From Tannerellaceae bacterium (lineage in GTDB: Bacteria; Bacteroidota; Bacteroidia; Bacteroidales; Tannerellaceae): DNA of 32,212 nt. A model generated the notes under the pieces. It worked only from the letters and a program-made list of their open reading frames with translations. It had not been told where the DNA came from and did no database searches. This document shows, piece after piece, positions 1 to 9,523 of this stretch. Where the stretch lies: the NCBI GenBank assembly GCA_031278605.1, contig JAITKB010000098.1:1-32212 (forward strand), written 5' to 3'. A program made the translations under genes and the position numbers. The first letter of the stretch is position 1, and every line of letters begins with the position of its first letter.

Positions 1-99
1 TATTTTAACATCCCTTGACCTCCCCCGGACACAGGAAATCTTATTTTTGCAGACCCCCAGGGTTTCACCCCCCGTAAAGGCGGCAAAAGCAGAGAAATA

Positions 100-888
100 A
101 TGAAAAAAATGTGGTTGATCCCCCCCAAACATACCTTGCAAAAGAGTGTCTTGCTATACCGGAGGCTGCTTCGGCACAAAGGACACGGCGTACACTCTCC
201 CTTTGTCTACAACCTGATCACCAAAGTGATCGACGAACGTTGCCCGTATTACCGCTTTTCGGATATCGAAGCCTTGCGGCAACGCCTCCTGACCAACAGC
301 GAAACCCTCGCCTGGACCCATCGTGGAGGCAGCGGGAGCTGTTCGGTGGCGGAACTTGCGGCACGTAACGCCATCGGAGCCAAGCAAGGCGCACTGCTTT
401 TCCGGCTTACGCATTATTTCCAGGCACGGCACATCCTGCAGATCGGCGCTTCGGCGGGCCTGTCCACCCTGTATCTTACCTCCTGGGCAAGAGGCGTGAA
501 CTGCATCGCCCTGGAACAACTTCCGGCCTGCGCTGCCATCGCCCGCCGCGTGTACGAAACCTCCGGCTGCACCACGGTGGACCTCCGCCAGGGAGATTAC
601 CTCCAAATCCTCCCCCCTGTGCTGGAGGAAATGGGTCGCGTGGACTTTGTTTTCTTCAATACCCGCTGCGAACCCGCTGCGGCCACCCTTTTCAAGGCCT
701 GTGCGGCCTGCGCCGACGACCCCGCCGTGTTTGTGTTTGAAGGAATAAAAGCCAACTCCCCCATGAGGCAACTCTGGAGGGAGGTTCGTGCGCATCCCAA
801 AGTAAGCGTCACGCTCGACCTCTACTGCATGGGTGTCGCAGTTTTCCATAAAAAATTGCATAAACGAGATTATACCGTCTATTTTTAA
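100..888 (+). CDS. class I SAM-dependent methyltransferase-like protein (O-methyltransferase-like fold)
   Basis: 262 aa ORF; 'RHILQIGASAGLSTLYLTSWARG...CIALEQLPACAAIARR' resembles a SAM-binding Rossmann core. Confidence 0.7.
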   Translation: MKKMWLIPPKHTLQKSVLLYRRLLRHKGHGVHSPFVYNLITKVIDERCPYYRFSDIEALRQRLLTNSETLAWTHRGGSGSCSVAELAARNAIGAKQGALLFRLTHYFQARHILQIGASAGLSTLYLTSWARGVNCIALEQLPACAAIARRVYETSGCTTVDLRQGDYLQILPPVLEEMGRVDFVFFNTRCEPAAATLFKACAACADDPAVFVFEGIKANSPMRQLWREVRAHPKVSVTLDLYCMGVAVFHKKLHKRDYTVYF

Positions 889-910
889 ACGTAACCCAAA
901 AAGACAAACA

Positions 911-1474
911 ATGAATAAAAGCATGATTTATACGCGAACAGGCGATGGCGGAACAACCTCCCTGGCAGGAGGCAAACGCGTCTCGAAAACCGATATTCGC
1001 CTCGAATGTTACGGCACAACCGATGAGTTGAACGCCTGGATCGGCCTGCTGACAACCGGGATAAGCGAGAAGGAAGACCTTGACTTTCTGCTCTTCCTCC
1101 AGCACAAACTCTTCTCGGTGGGCGCCTCGCTGGCTACCGACAAGGAAAACGCAAAGCCGAAAGGGGAACCTTGCATAACCCCCGAAAACATCTCCCGCAT
1201 AGAACGGGAAATCGACCGGATCGATCGGGATCTGCCCCGCATGAAGCATTTCATCCTGCCGGGCGGTTGTCGCACGGCAGCCCAGGCACATCTGTGCCGC
1301 ACCGTATGCCGTAGAGCCGAACGTCTGATATATCGACTGCACGAAAAAGACGAGGTGGAGGAAAGTATACGCATCTTTATGAATCGCCTGTCCGACTATT
1401 TTTTCGTGCTGGCACGTAAGGAATGTGTCGGAAATAATGCCGGAGAAATTATTTGGGATTATTCTTGCACCTAA
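911..1474 (+). CDS. PduO-type cob(I)yrinic acid a,c-diamide adenosyltransferase
   Basis: Start chosen at ATG 911 inside ORF 833..1474; 'IYTRTGDGGTTSLAGGKRVSKTD..LECYGTTDELNAWIGLL' and 'FILPGGCRTAAQAHLCRTVCRRAER' are characteristic of the PduO family. Confidence 0.92.
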   Translation: MNKSMIYTRTGDGGTTSLAGGKRVSKTDIRLECYGTTDELNAWIGLLTTGISEKEDLDFLLFLQHKLFSVGASLATDKENAKPKGEPCITPENISRIEREIDRIDRDLPRMKHFILPGGCRTAAQAHLCRTVCRRAERLIYRLHEKDEVEESIRIFMNRLSDYFFVLARKECVGNNAGEIIWDYSCT

Positions 1475-1486
1475 AAAATAAAGTGA

Positions 1487-1494
1487 TATTTTTG
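1487..1494 (+). promoter_or_regulatory. Bacteroidetes -7 promoter element (TATTTTTG)
   Basis: Matches TAnnTTTG about 70 bp upstream of the 1562 CDS. Confidence 0.45.
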
Positions 1495-1561
1495 CGGGGA
1501 ATTTGGAATTTTACCCGCGACATGTTTATTAAAGCAGTATGATTTTTAAATCTGTACAACT

Positions 1562-1783
1562 ATGTATTGGACATTAGAATTGGCATCGAAACTGGAAGAC
1601 GCTCCCTGGCCTGCAACAAAAGACGAGCTTATTGATTACGCACAACGCTCCGGAGCGCCGCTGGAAGTAATCGAAAACTTACAAGAGATGGAAGATGAAG
1701 GGGAAATCTATGAATGTATGGAAGACATTTGGCCGGATTACCCAAGTAAGGAAGATTTTTTCTTTAACGAAGAAGAGTACTGA
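1562..1783 (+). CDS. small acidic DUF2795-like protein
   Basis: 73 aa; 'MYWTLELASKLEDAPWPATKDELIDYAQRSGAPLEVIENLQEMEDEGEIYE..EDIWPDYPSKEDFFFNEEEY' resembles small conserved Bacteroidetes proteins. Confidence 0.75.
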   Translation: MYWTLELASKLEDAPWPATKDELIDYAQRSGAPLEVIENLQEMEDEGEIYECMEDIWPDYPSKEDFFFNEEEY

Positions 1784-1826
1784 AGGCTAAAGGAATCCAA
1801 ACAATCAAGCACAATAAGCAAGGAAT

Positions 1827-1853
1827 AAAAGGCTACCTGTTCAGTGGCCTTTT
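1827..1853 (+). terminator. intrinsic terminator-like hairpin AAAAGGCUAC-CUGUUCA-GUGGCCUUUU
   Basis: 10-bp stem (one G-U) with 7-nt loop and flanking A and U tracts, downstream of the 1562..1783 CDS. Confidence 0.65.
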
Positions 1854-1861
1854 TATATTTG
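1854..1861 (+). promoter_or_regulatory. -7 promoter element TATATTTG for znuA-like gene
   Basis: TAnnTTTG match immediately after the terminator U-tract, about 45 bp upstream of ATG 1905. Confidence 0.5.
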
Positions 1862-1904
1862 CAGAACTTTTGCTACAATCATATATCCTATAATATTTAT
1901 CCGC

Positions 1905-2780
1905 ATGAAAAGGACTTGCTTTTATATCGCACTTGTCTGCCTGTACGCCGTAACGGGATGTGTGGCGCCCACGGAAAGGAATTACGTGGTGGTAACCATC
2001 GAACCGTTGCGATACTTTGCCGAGAAAATAGCCGGCAACCAATTTACGGTACACACCCTTGTACCCGTGGGACAAAGCCCCGAAATATACGATCCGACAC
2101 CTCAACAAATGATGCGCATGGGCCGTAGCCGCGCCTGGCTGCAAGTAGGACCTATCGGATTTGAACAGGCATGGATGCAGCGCATTCGGGACAACAACCC
2201 CGACATGCAGGTGTTCAACCTCTCGGAAGGATTCGCCCTCCTCGAAGAAGAAGAGCGCGAAACGGAATTACACAGCCATCACCCCGGAGGAATAGACCCG
2301 CATATCTGGAGTTGCATCGGCGGGGCCAGAGTCCTTGCCGACAATACGCTGAAAGCCTTCCTCGCTCTGGACCGAAACAACGAGGCGTATTACCGACAGA
2401 ATTACGACAGCCTGACGGCCGAAATAGACCATACGGAATCCCTCATCCGCCGGAAACTCTCCTCGCTCAACGAGCGTGCTTTTGTCATCTATCATCCCTC
2501 GCTCACCTACTTCGCCCATGAATTCGGTCTGCAACAGCTGTGTATCGAAACAGACGGGAAGGAACCATCGCCGGCACAGTTGAAGGAATTGGTCGATGAG
2601 ACAAAAACACACCGCGCAAACGTCGTGTTCGTTCAACAGGAATTTGACAAAAAGAATGCCGAACGTATGGCCGAAGAGACCCATTGCCGCTTAGTGCCGA
2701 TCAATCCCCTGAATTATCATTGGAGCGAGGAATTAATCCATATAGCAAATGCGTTGGCGAATGAACCGCAAACTGATTGA
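1905..2780 (+). CDS. znuA: metal (zinc/manganese) ABC transporter substrate-binding lipoprotein, ZnuA-like
   Basis: Lipobox-like 'YAVTGC'; 'VVTIEPLRYFAEKIAGNQFTVHTLVPVGQSPEIYDPTPQQM' and 'HHPGGIDPHIWSC' match the cluster A-I SBP family. Confidence 0.85.
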   Translation: MKRTCFYIALVCLYAVTGCVAPTERNYVVVTIEPLRYFAEKIAGNQFTVHTLVPVGQSPEIYDPTPQQMMRMGRSRAWLQVGPIGFEQAWMQRIRDNNPDMQVFNLSEGFALLEEEERETELHSHHPGGIDPHIWSCIGGARVLADNTLKAFLALDRNNEAYYRQNYDSLTAEIDHTESLIRRKLSSLNERAFVIYHPSLTYFAHEFGLQQLCIETDGKEPSPAQLKELVDETKTHRANVVFVQQEFDKKNAERMAEETHCRLVPINPLNYHWSEELIHIANALANEPQTD

Positions 2781-3441
2781 ACTGCACAAGGTAACGGCTG
2801 CCTATGAGAAGAATAAGACCGTGCTGGAGGAGGTGTCGCTTCGTGTGTTTGAGCACGACTTCCTGGGCGTCGTGGGTCCCAACGGGGGAGGCAAGACAAC
2901 CCTTCTGAAGATCATTCTCGGCCTGTTGAAACCCCTTGCGGGAGGTCTCTCGTTCTATCGGGAGGGCAAGCCAACCCCTTCGCTGAAGATGGGTTATCTT
3001 CCCCAGATCAACCAGCTCGACAAACGCTTTCCCATCTCCGTGCGCGAGGTTGTGGCTTCGGGTTTGATGATCGAGAAGCCTTTCTTGGGCGCTTTCCGGT
3101 CGGAGGGGAACGCCCGGATCAATCGGGTTGTGGAGCAAATGGGGTTGACGGCTTTGTCCTCGTCTCCCATTGGGGCGCTTTCCGGGGGGCAATTGCAACG
3201 CACGCTATTGGGTCGGGCCATTGTTTCCCGCCCTGAGGTGTTGGTGTTGGACGAGCCGGGGTCTTATGTTGACAAACAATTTGAAGCACAGTTCTATCCC
3301 TTACTGAAAGAGATCAACCGCGAGAGCGCCGTCATCCTGGTCTCGCATGATTTGCATACCGTCACTTCGCTTGCCAAGCGCACGGTATGTGTGAACCGGC
3401 GGCTATCCTTTGCCTCCCCGGAAAACGACAACAACCACTGA
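2761..3441 (+). CDS. znuC: metal ABC transporter ATP-binding protein, ZnuC-like
   Basis: Walker A GPNGGGKTT, signature LSGGQLQR, Walker B VLVLDEP, H-loop SHD; start overlaps the end of znuA. Confidence 0.88.
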   Translation: MNRKLIELHKVTAAYEKNKTVLEEVSLRVFEHDFLGVVGPNGGGKTTLLKIILGLLKPLAGGLSFYREGKPTPSLKMGYLPQINQLDKRFPISVREVVASGLMIEKPFLGAFRSEGNARINRVVEQMGLTALSSSPIGALSGGQLQRTLLGRAIVSRPEVLVLDEPGSYVDKQFEAQFYPLLKEINRESAVILVSHDLHTVTSLAKRTVCVNRRLSFASPENDNNH

Positions 3442-3449
3442 AACAGGAA

Positions 3450-4460
3450 ATGAAGAAACTATTGATAACCGGAGCCAGCGGATTCATCGGGGGCTTTCTG
3501 GTGGAAGAAGCCTTGTCTCTGGGCTATGAGACATGGGCCGGATTGCGTGCTTCCTCCTCCCGTCAACGCTTGCAGGATGCACGCATTCGCCCGATCGACT
3601 TAACGTATGACGATCGGGAGGCTCTCACGCGGCAGTTGGCGGATTTTGCTGCCGAACAGGGGCCTTGGGATTACGTCATCCACAATGCCGGACTGACGAA
3701 GGCCCTGAGCCGCAAGGATTTTTTCCGCGTAAACGCCCTTTATACGCACAACCTCATCGAGGCCTTGGCCGCCGCCGGGTGTTGTCCCCGTAAATTCCTT
3801 CTGATGAGTAGCCTGAGCAGCTACGGCAAAGGCAACGAACACACCTTTGCACCCCTTCGTACGACGGATCCTCAGTTGCCGGACTCGGATTATGGGAAAA
3901 GCAAGCTGGAGGCCGAATGTCTGTTGCGCCGACAGACCCATTTCCCTTACGTCATTCTTTGCCCCACGGGTGTTTACGGTCCGGGTGAGAGGGATTATTT
4001 CTTGGAGATGAAGAGTATAGGTTCCGGTTTCGACTTCTCTGCCGGCCTGCATCCGCAGCGCATCTCTTTCATTTATGTCAAAGACCTGGCGCGGGCGACT
4101 CTGTCGGTTGTCGGCCACGAGGGGATCTCCAATGCGCAGTATTTTGTTTCGGACAACGCCGTTTATACCGACGCCGAATTTGCCCGCATGGTTCAGGATA
4201 TTCTTGGGAAGAAACGCCTGTTGCGCATCCGCATCCCGATGGGGCTTGTATACCTTGCCTGCCTTTGTTCCGAATGGATCGGGAGAATGAAGGGGCAAAG
4301 CATGACCTTGAACCGCGATAAATACCTCATTCTGAAAGGTCGGAATTGGACGTGCGATGCTTCCCCGCTTTGGGGGAAGCTTTGCCTGGCTCCTTCCTAC
4401 GACCTTCGTTCGGGCCTCGAAGAGACCCTTGCCTGGTATCGGCGGGAGGGCTGGCTGTGA
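3450..4460 (+). CDS. NAD(P)-dependent epimerase/dehydratase (extended SDR)
   Basis: 'LLITGASGFIGGFLVEEAL' Rossmann motif and YxxxK ('YGKSKLEAE'); start chosen at ATG 3450. Confidence 0.88.
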   Translation: MKKLLITGASGFIGGFLVEEALSLGYETWAGLRASSSRQRLQDARIRPIDLTYDDREALTRQLADFAAEQGPWDYVIHNAGLTKALSRKDFFRVNALYTHNLIEALAAAGCCPRKFLLMSSLSSYGKGNEHTFAPLRTTDPQLPDSDYGKSKLEAECLLRRQTHFPYVILCPTGVYGPGERDYFLEMKSIGSGFDFSAGLHPQRISFIYVKDLARATLSVVGHEGISNAQYFVSDNAVYTDAEFARMVQDILGKKRLLRIRIPMGLVYLACLCSEWIGRMKGQSMTLNRDKYLILKGRNWTCDASPLWGKLCLAPSYDLRSGLEETLAWYRREGWL

Positions 4461-4475
4461 AACGGAATTAATTCC

Positions 4476-4483
4476 TATCTTTG
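4476..4483 (+). promoter_or_regulatory. -7 promoter element TATCTTTG upstream of proS
   Basis: Exact TAnnTTTG about 41 bp before ATG 4524. Confidence 0.55.
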
Positions 4484-4523
4484 CAATCCACGAACACTTA
4501 AGTTAATAAATCAGAACAAAACA

Positions 4524-6005
4524 ATGGCGAAAGAATTGAAGGAACTAACCCCCCGCGACGAGAATTACTCCCAATGGTATCAGGATTTAGTTATTAAAGC
4601 AGACCTCGCGGAGAACTCCGCCGTGCGGGGATGTATGGTCATCAAGCCATACGGGTATGCGATTTGGGAGAAGATGCAAGGCTACCTGGACGGGATGTTC
4701 AAGGCCACCGGACATACGAATGCCTACTTTCCGTTGTTGATTCCCAAGTCGTTTATGAGCAAGGAAGCCGATCACATCGAGGGTTTTGCCAAGGAGTGCG
4801 CCGTTGTAACCCATTATCGCCTGAAGAACGCCGCCGATGGTTCGGGCGTAATCGTCGATCCGGGAGCCAGGTTGGAGGAGGAGTTGATCATCCGCCCGAC
4901 TTCCGAGACCATCATCTGGAATACGTACCGCAACTGGATACGTTCTTATAGGGATTTACCCCTGTTGATCAATCAGTGGGCCAATGTGATGCGTTGGGAA
5001 ATGCGCACCCGGCTGTTCCTGCGCACGGCGGAATTTCTTTGGCAGGAGGGACATACGGCCCATGCCACCCGCCGGGAGGCTGAGGAGGAGGCGCTTCGGA
5101 TGCAGAACGTCTACGCCGAGTTTGCCCGGGAGTGTATGGCCATGCCCGTCATCCGGGGGAGGAAATCGGATAGCGAACGTTTTGCCGGCGCCATCGACAC
5201 CTATACCATTGAGGCCATGATGCAGGACGGAAAAGCCTTGCAGGCAGGCACATCCCACTTCCTGGGGCAGAACTTCGGGAAGGCTTTCGAGGTCACCTTC
5301 CTGAACAAGGAAGGAAAGACGGAGTATGCCTGGGCCACCTCCTGGGGGGCTTCGACCCGCCTGATTGGCGCGCTCATCATGTCTCATTCCGACGATAACG
5401 GCCTGGTGTTGCCGCCCAAACTTGCGCCCACGCAGGTTGTCATTGTTCCGATCTACCGCAACGCGGAGCAACTGGGGCAGATCAGCGAAAGGGCCGAGGC
5501 CATTGCCACCCGGTTGAAAGCCTTGGGCATCACGGTGAAATACGACGCCTCCGACAACAAAAAGCCCGGATGGAAATTTGCCGAATACGAACTCAAGGGG
5601 ATCCCCGTACGCTTGGGGTTGGGAGGCCGTGATTTGGAGAACAATACGGTGGAGGTCATGCGCCGCGACCTGTTGCGGAAGGAGACCCTTTCGTGCGACG
5701 GCATCGAGCGACAGGTGCAGGCCCTGTTGGAGGATATCCAGGGCAACATCTACCAAAAGGCCTTGCAGCGACTCACTTCCCGCACCATCGAGGTCGATAC
5801 CTACGAGGCGTTTAAGTCCCGCCTTGAAGAGGGTTTTTTCATCCTGGCGCATTGGGACGGCTCCCCCGAGACGGAGGAACGCATCAAAAACGACACCAAA
5901 GCCACCCTGCGATGCATCCCGGCCGAGGGCGACGGTTTGCCGGGCCGCTGCATAGTTACGGGACGACCTTCTGCGGGCCGTGTTTTGTTTGCCCGGGCAT
6001 ATTAG
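4524..6005 (+). CDS. proS: proline--tRNA ligase (archaeal/eukaryotic-like type)
   Basis: 493 aa class II aaRS; '[61 protein letters not shown]'. Confidence 0.96.
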   Translation: MAKELKELTPRDENYSQWYQDLVIKADLAENSAVRGCMVIKPYGYAIWEKMQGYLDGMFKATGHTNAYFPLLIPKSFMSKEADHIEGFAKECAVVTHYRLKNAADGSGVIVDPGARLEEELIIRPTSETIIWNTYRNWIRSYRDLPLLINQWANVMRWEMRTRLFLRTAEFLWQEGHTAHATRREAEEEALRMQNVYAEFARECMAMPVIRGRKSDSERFAGAIDTYTIEAMMQDGKALQAGTSHFLGQNFGKAFEVTFLNKEGKTEYAWATSWGASTRLIGALIMSHSDDNGLVLPPKLAPTQVVIVPIYRNAEQLGQISERAEAIATRLKALGITVKYDASDNKKPGWKFAEYELKGIPVRLGLGGRDLENNTVEVMRRDLLRKETLSCDGIERQVQALLEDIQGNIYQKALQRLTSRTIEVDTYEAFKSRLEEGFFILAHWDGSPETEERIKNDTKATLRCIPAEGDGLPGRCIVTGRPSAGRVLFARAY

Positions 6006-6039
6006 GGGCAACATTCAAAGGGTGTTGGAAAGAAAATAC

Positions 6040-6047
6040 TATCTTTG
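6040..6047 (+). promoter_or_regulatory. -7 promoter element TATCTTTG for tmRNA
   Basis: Exact TAnnTTTG, 14 bp before the tmRNA 5' end. Confidence 0.55.
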
Positions 6048-6060
6048 TTGTGACAACCAT

Positions 6061-6457
6061 GGGGCTGACCGGTTTAGACAGCGGGCAGAAGTGGTTTGTA
6101 AGCATGTAGTGCGTCGTTGGCTTGCACTTTAATCTCAGGCAACGAACAATTAACTGGCGAAAACAACTACGCTTACGCTGCATAAGTCGAATAATAGTAG
6201 ACCCATTGCTTAATCCCTGCAAAAGTTGCGGGGACGTAACGTCACCCGGATGCTGTGGCTTCGAAGCGGTTCGATAAGGTGGCGCAGAAATATCGGAGAT
6301 AGCCTGAAGTAGCCCCGGACTTCAGGTGAAACCAAGGGGATAAGGATTGGGTTGGTTGCTTCGGTCTTTCCCTCTCCCGACAATGAAAGCGAAGATAAAC
6401 ATGTAGAAAGCAAATTAGTTCCTCGTTTGGACGAGAGTTCGAATCTCTCCAGCTCCA
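6061..6457 (+). ncRNA. ssrA: transfer-messenger RNA (tmRNA), proteolysis tag (A)GENNYAYAA
   Basis: 5' GGGGCUG pairs with 3' CAGCUCC plus discriminator A; T-arm GAGAG-TTCGAAT-CTCTC; tag frame GGC GAA AAC AAC TAC GCT TAC GCT GCA TAA at 6156-6185; CCA not encoded. Confidence 0.95.
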
Positions 6458-6592
6458 CACCCCGGGATTCCGGGTTGCATGACCTTGGGCCTCCCTTGCC
6501 GCCGAAAGCGACGGGGGAGGCTCCGGTGTTTCTGGGGTTTCAGGAATCGTGCGGGAGGGGGTTGTTCGGTGTGCTAATTCATATTTATCCCG

Positions 6593-6600
6593 TATCTTTG
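6593..6600 (+). promoter_or_regulatory. -7 promoter element TATCTTTG
   Basis: Exact TAnnTTTG, 38 bp before ATG 6638. Confidence 0.5.
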
Positions 6601-6637
6601 CTTTCCATTTATGTTTCATTTGCTTATCCATACGTAT

Positions 6638-7171
6638 ATGTCCGATACAAAAGAAGAGTTTAGCCTTGCCACCTCCCGCTGCAGGGAAGTGTTTGAGAAG
6701 AAGATGAAAGACTACGGCCCCGCCTGGCGTATCATGCGGCCGGAATCGGTTACCGATCAGATTTTCATCAAAGTGAACCGCATACGCAGCCTGGAAACCA
6801 AGCAAACGCACCAGGTGGATGAAGGGATTCAGCCTGAATTTATTGCGATTGTGAACTACGGCCTTATTGCTTTGATACAAATGGAGTTGGGTTACGCCGA
6901 CGCCACCGATATAACGGCTTCCGAGGCCCTGCGCCTTTACGACAAACACCTGGCGGCGACCACGGAATTGATGTATGCCAAAAACCACGACTACGATGAA
7001 GCCTGGCGCACGATGCGCGTCAGTTCCTATACCGATTTGATCCTGATGAAAATATATCGTACCAAGCAAATAGAAGACCACAAGGGTCAAACCCTCGTGT
7101 CGGAAGGCGTGGAAGCCAATTACATGGATATGATCAATTACGCCCTCTTTGCCCTGATTCGTTTGGAATAA
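6638..7171 (+). CDS. DUF1599 domain-containing protein with internal tandem duplication
   Basis: Two halves align: 'KMKDYGPAWRIMRPESVTDQIFIKVNRIRSLE...FIAIVNYGLIALIQ' and 'KNHDYDEAWRTMRVSSYTDLILMKIYRTKQIE...YMDMINYALFALIR'. Confidence 0.82.
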   Translation: MSDTKEEFSLATSRCREVFEKKMKDYGPAWRIMRPESVTDQIFIKVNRIRSLETKQTHQVDEGIQPEFIAIVNYGLIALIQMELGYADATDITASEALRLYDKHLAATTELMYAKNHDYDEAWRTMRVSSYTDLILMKIYRTKQIEDHKGQTLVSEGVEANYMDMINYALFALIRLE

Positions 7172-7219
7172 TCCCGAAAGACCTCCGGGCCGATCCCTTG
7201 AAGGCCCTTTCCCCCTTGC

Positions 7220-9514
7220 TTAAAACGGATAACCGATAGCCAGATGGTATCCGAGGGAATCCCCGAAACGGGGAAGATTGTAATACCCCTTTTTTCCCGT
7301 ATCATACGGGAGGTGAAGTCCTACGCCCAGATCGAAGCGAACCACCAGGAAATCCAGGTCGTAGCGCAAGCCAAGCCCGGTTCCCAGGGCCAGATCGTTC
7401 CACAAATGCCTTAGGCGGAACTCCCCCCCTTCTCGATTCGGATCTTGGCGAAGGAGCCAAATGCCTCCGCAGTCGAGGAAGCCCGCTCCGTGCAGATCAC
7501 CCACGATACGAAAGCGGTATTCGAGGTTTGCCTCCAGCTTGAGATCCCCTGTTTGGTCGATGTAGGCATATTTATTGTTGCCGGACCTGTCCGGGCGGAA
7601 ACGTCCGGGACCAATCGTGCGTATGGTGAAGGCGCGAAGGCTGTTGGCTCCTCCCGTATAGAACTGTTCGCTGAACGGCGCGATCAGCGTGTTGCCGTAA
7701 CTGAGGATGGCTCCTCCCATTGCGCGTCCTACGAGACGGTTGTTCCGGTCCAGACGATGGTTGTAGCGAAGCTCGGCGGTCAGTTTCACGAACTGCGCAA
7801 AGGGGTTGCCGAACAATTCTTTCCCTTGTTGGCTCCAGGATGCTCCCCCCAGGGCGTAGACAGCCGAAAAGAGGTTGCCGGCTTCGGTCAGGGAGGTCTC
7901 CCACCAGAGGTGATGCGGCGTATCCCTGGAGGAATCATCGTAGGTGTAGGCATACGTCAGCGAGGGGATGAACTGATCGGCAAAGCTGAGGGACAAAGCC
8001 GGGTTGGACCGAATGATCGCCTCGAAGGCGGGGGTGGTCGACAGGAGGCGGTTGTAGGTCAGGCGAAAGGGGGTAAAGGAATGACGGTGTATGGCCACGG
8101 GCTGGAAGTCGTAGGATACGCTTGCGCTGAAGGACAACATGCTGAAAAACCGTGCGCGACGCAGCCTGTCGGCATAGATACGGAAGGTGGTTGCCGAGGG
8201 ATAGGCCAGTCCGCGGTGCGTAAACCCCGGCAGCATCACGCGGGGCAGTGTCAGCGTGGCTCCCGCTCCGGCTTCGTAGCTGTTTAACCCTTGCGCCCCG
8301 CTTCCGGTTTGCCATTCGTAGGATCCGTTCAATTGGATGCGGAGGGTTTCTCCCCCGCGGAAAATATTGCGTCGCGTAAGGCTGAACAAGGCTCCCGGAC
8401 CCCGGAGTTTGTTGCTTTTGTCCGTTATGCGCAGCTCCAACTCCCCGTCTAAGGGGAGGTCGTATGCGGTATGGATGTGCAGATTCAGGCGGTTGTCCCA
8501 TCGGGCGCTGTCACGGGGGATATACTGCATCTCGGCGTAACGAAAAACGGAGAGGTTGGCCAGGGCCGTTTGCGTCTGCTGCTGTCGTTGCTCGGAATAG
8601 AAGTCTCCCGTGGCCTGAAAGAGGCGGTCGTACAGGGCCGAGGGACGCACCCTGAGGCGGTTCTCGTAATGAATCATCAGATCTTTGTAAGACACCGAGT
8701 CCGTGGGCGGTTCGTTGTTGTAACCGTGCAGCCACACGGAGCGTTTGCCGATGCGGTAGGGCCTGAGTGCGTCGGGCGGCGTGCCCGGCTTGCGTGCGAT
8801 GCGCAGCCGTACCTTTCCCGGCGACAGCAGGGTGTCGGCCTGGTAGACAATATACTCCGGACGATGGTAATAAAAGCCGCGTGCCCGAAGGATGGAAGAC
8901 ATGCGCCGGCGTTCGGCCTCCAGGGTCTCTACCTGGAAGGGGTCGCCTTCTTTGAGGAGACGTTCGCTCCGGTGGAGTGCAATCAAGCTGTCGGCATGGG
9001 AGCGGGTGCGCAGGTAGCGGATGCTGTCGTAGGTATAGAGGTTATTCATTTCGATGCGGTAGGCAATGCCTGCCTTGCGGGGATTTTTGGCGTCGGGGAG
9101 GATGCGATAGGAAGTCGTCGCATGAAAGTAACCGTTCTCCCGCAATACGTTTCGGGCAACGGCTACGCGCACGTCCGGGTTCACGGTGGTGAGGAATACG
9201 GGTTTGGAGGCGAATCGGTCGAACATCCATTTCCAGGCTTTGCCTTTTTTGTGCGCCAGGGCATTGTAGAGCCAAAGTCCCACGGGAAACGGCATACGGA
9301 GGGACGAACTCCCAAAGAGCGCCCCGTTGGGCGGATAACCCAGGGCGTCCTCGGCCTCGGTGATGGCCCTGTGTGCTGCGCGGCTTGTGTCGTCCCCGAT
9401 GATTTCCGTTTGCCGTATGCCGGTGTACAGCCTTTCTTCCTGGGGCAAATGCTTCGTGGTGGAGCAGGCGAGCAGAAGATAGGGGATGAGGAGGTAACAG
9501 GCCTTTGGTTTCAT
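7220..9514 (-). CDS. tamL: BamA/TamA (Omp85) family outer membrane lipoprotein, TamL-like
   Basis: Lipobox 'LLLACSTTKHLPQEERLYTG'; C-terminal D15/Omp85 barrel 'FYTGGANSLRAFTIRTIGPG'; follows tamB. Confidence 0.88.
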   Translation of the reverse strand: MKPKACYLLIPYLLLACSTTKHLPQEERLYTGIRQTEIIGDDTSRAAHRAITEAEDALGYPPNGALFGSSSLRMPFPVGLWLYNALAHKKGKAWKWMFDRFASKPVFLTTVNPDVRVAVARNVLRENGYFHATTSYRILPDAKNPRKAGIAYRIEMNNLYTYDSIRYLRTRSHADSLIALHRSERLLKEGDPFQVETLEAERRRMSSILRARGFYYHRPEYIVYQADTLLSPGKVRLRIARKPGTPPDALRPYRIGKRSVWLHGYNNEPPTDSVSYKDLMIHYENRLRVRPSALYDRLFQATGDFYSEQRQQQTQTALANLSVFRYAEMQYIPRDSARWDNRLNLHIHTAYDLPLDGELELRITDKSNKLRGPGALFSLTRRNIFRGGETLRIQLNGSYEWQTGSGAQGLNSYEAGAGATLTLPRVMLPGFTHRGLAYPSATTFRIYADRLRRARFFSMLSFSASVSYDFQPVAIHRHSFTPFRLTYNRLLSTTPAFEAIIRSNPALSLSFADQFIPSLTYAYTYDDSSRDTPHHLWWETSLTEAGNLFSAVYALGGASWSQQGKELFGNPFAQFVKLTAELRYNHRLDRNNRLVGRAMGGAILSYGNTLIAPFSEQFYTGGANSLRAFTIRTIGPGRFRPDRSGNNKYAYIDQTGDLKLEANLEYRFRIVGDLHGAGFLDCGGIWLLRQDPNREGGEFRLRHLWNDLALGTGLGLRYDLDFLVVRFDLGVGLHLPYDTGKKGYYNLPRFGDSLGYHLAIGYPF

Positions 9515-9523
9515 CGAATCATC

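Noticed and set aside
154-1342. Minus-strand ORFs 154..924 and 809..1342
   Set aside because: Antisense to the methyltransferase-like gene and the PduO adenosyltransferase, which have recognisable motifs.
6461-6521. Hairpins CCCGG-GATT-CCGGG and GCCTCCC...GGGAGGC after the tmRNA as an intrinsic terminator
   Set aside because: Stems are credible but there is no clear U-tract, so I did not list it as a supported terminator.
6242-7090. 282-aa minus-strand ORF and the small ORFs at 6210..6458 and 6352..6663
   Set aside because: Overlap the tmRNA gene and the DUF1599 CDS; explained as spurious open frames.
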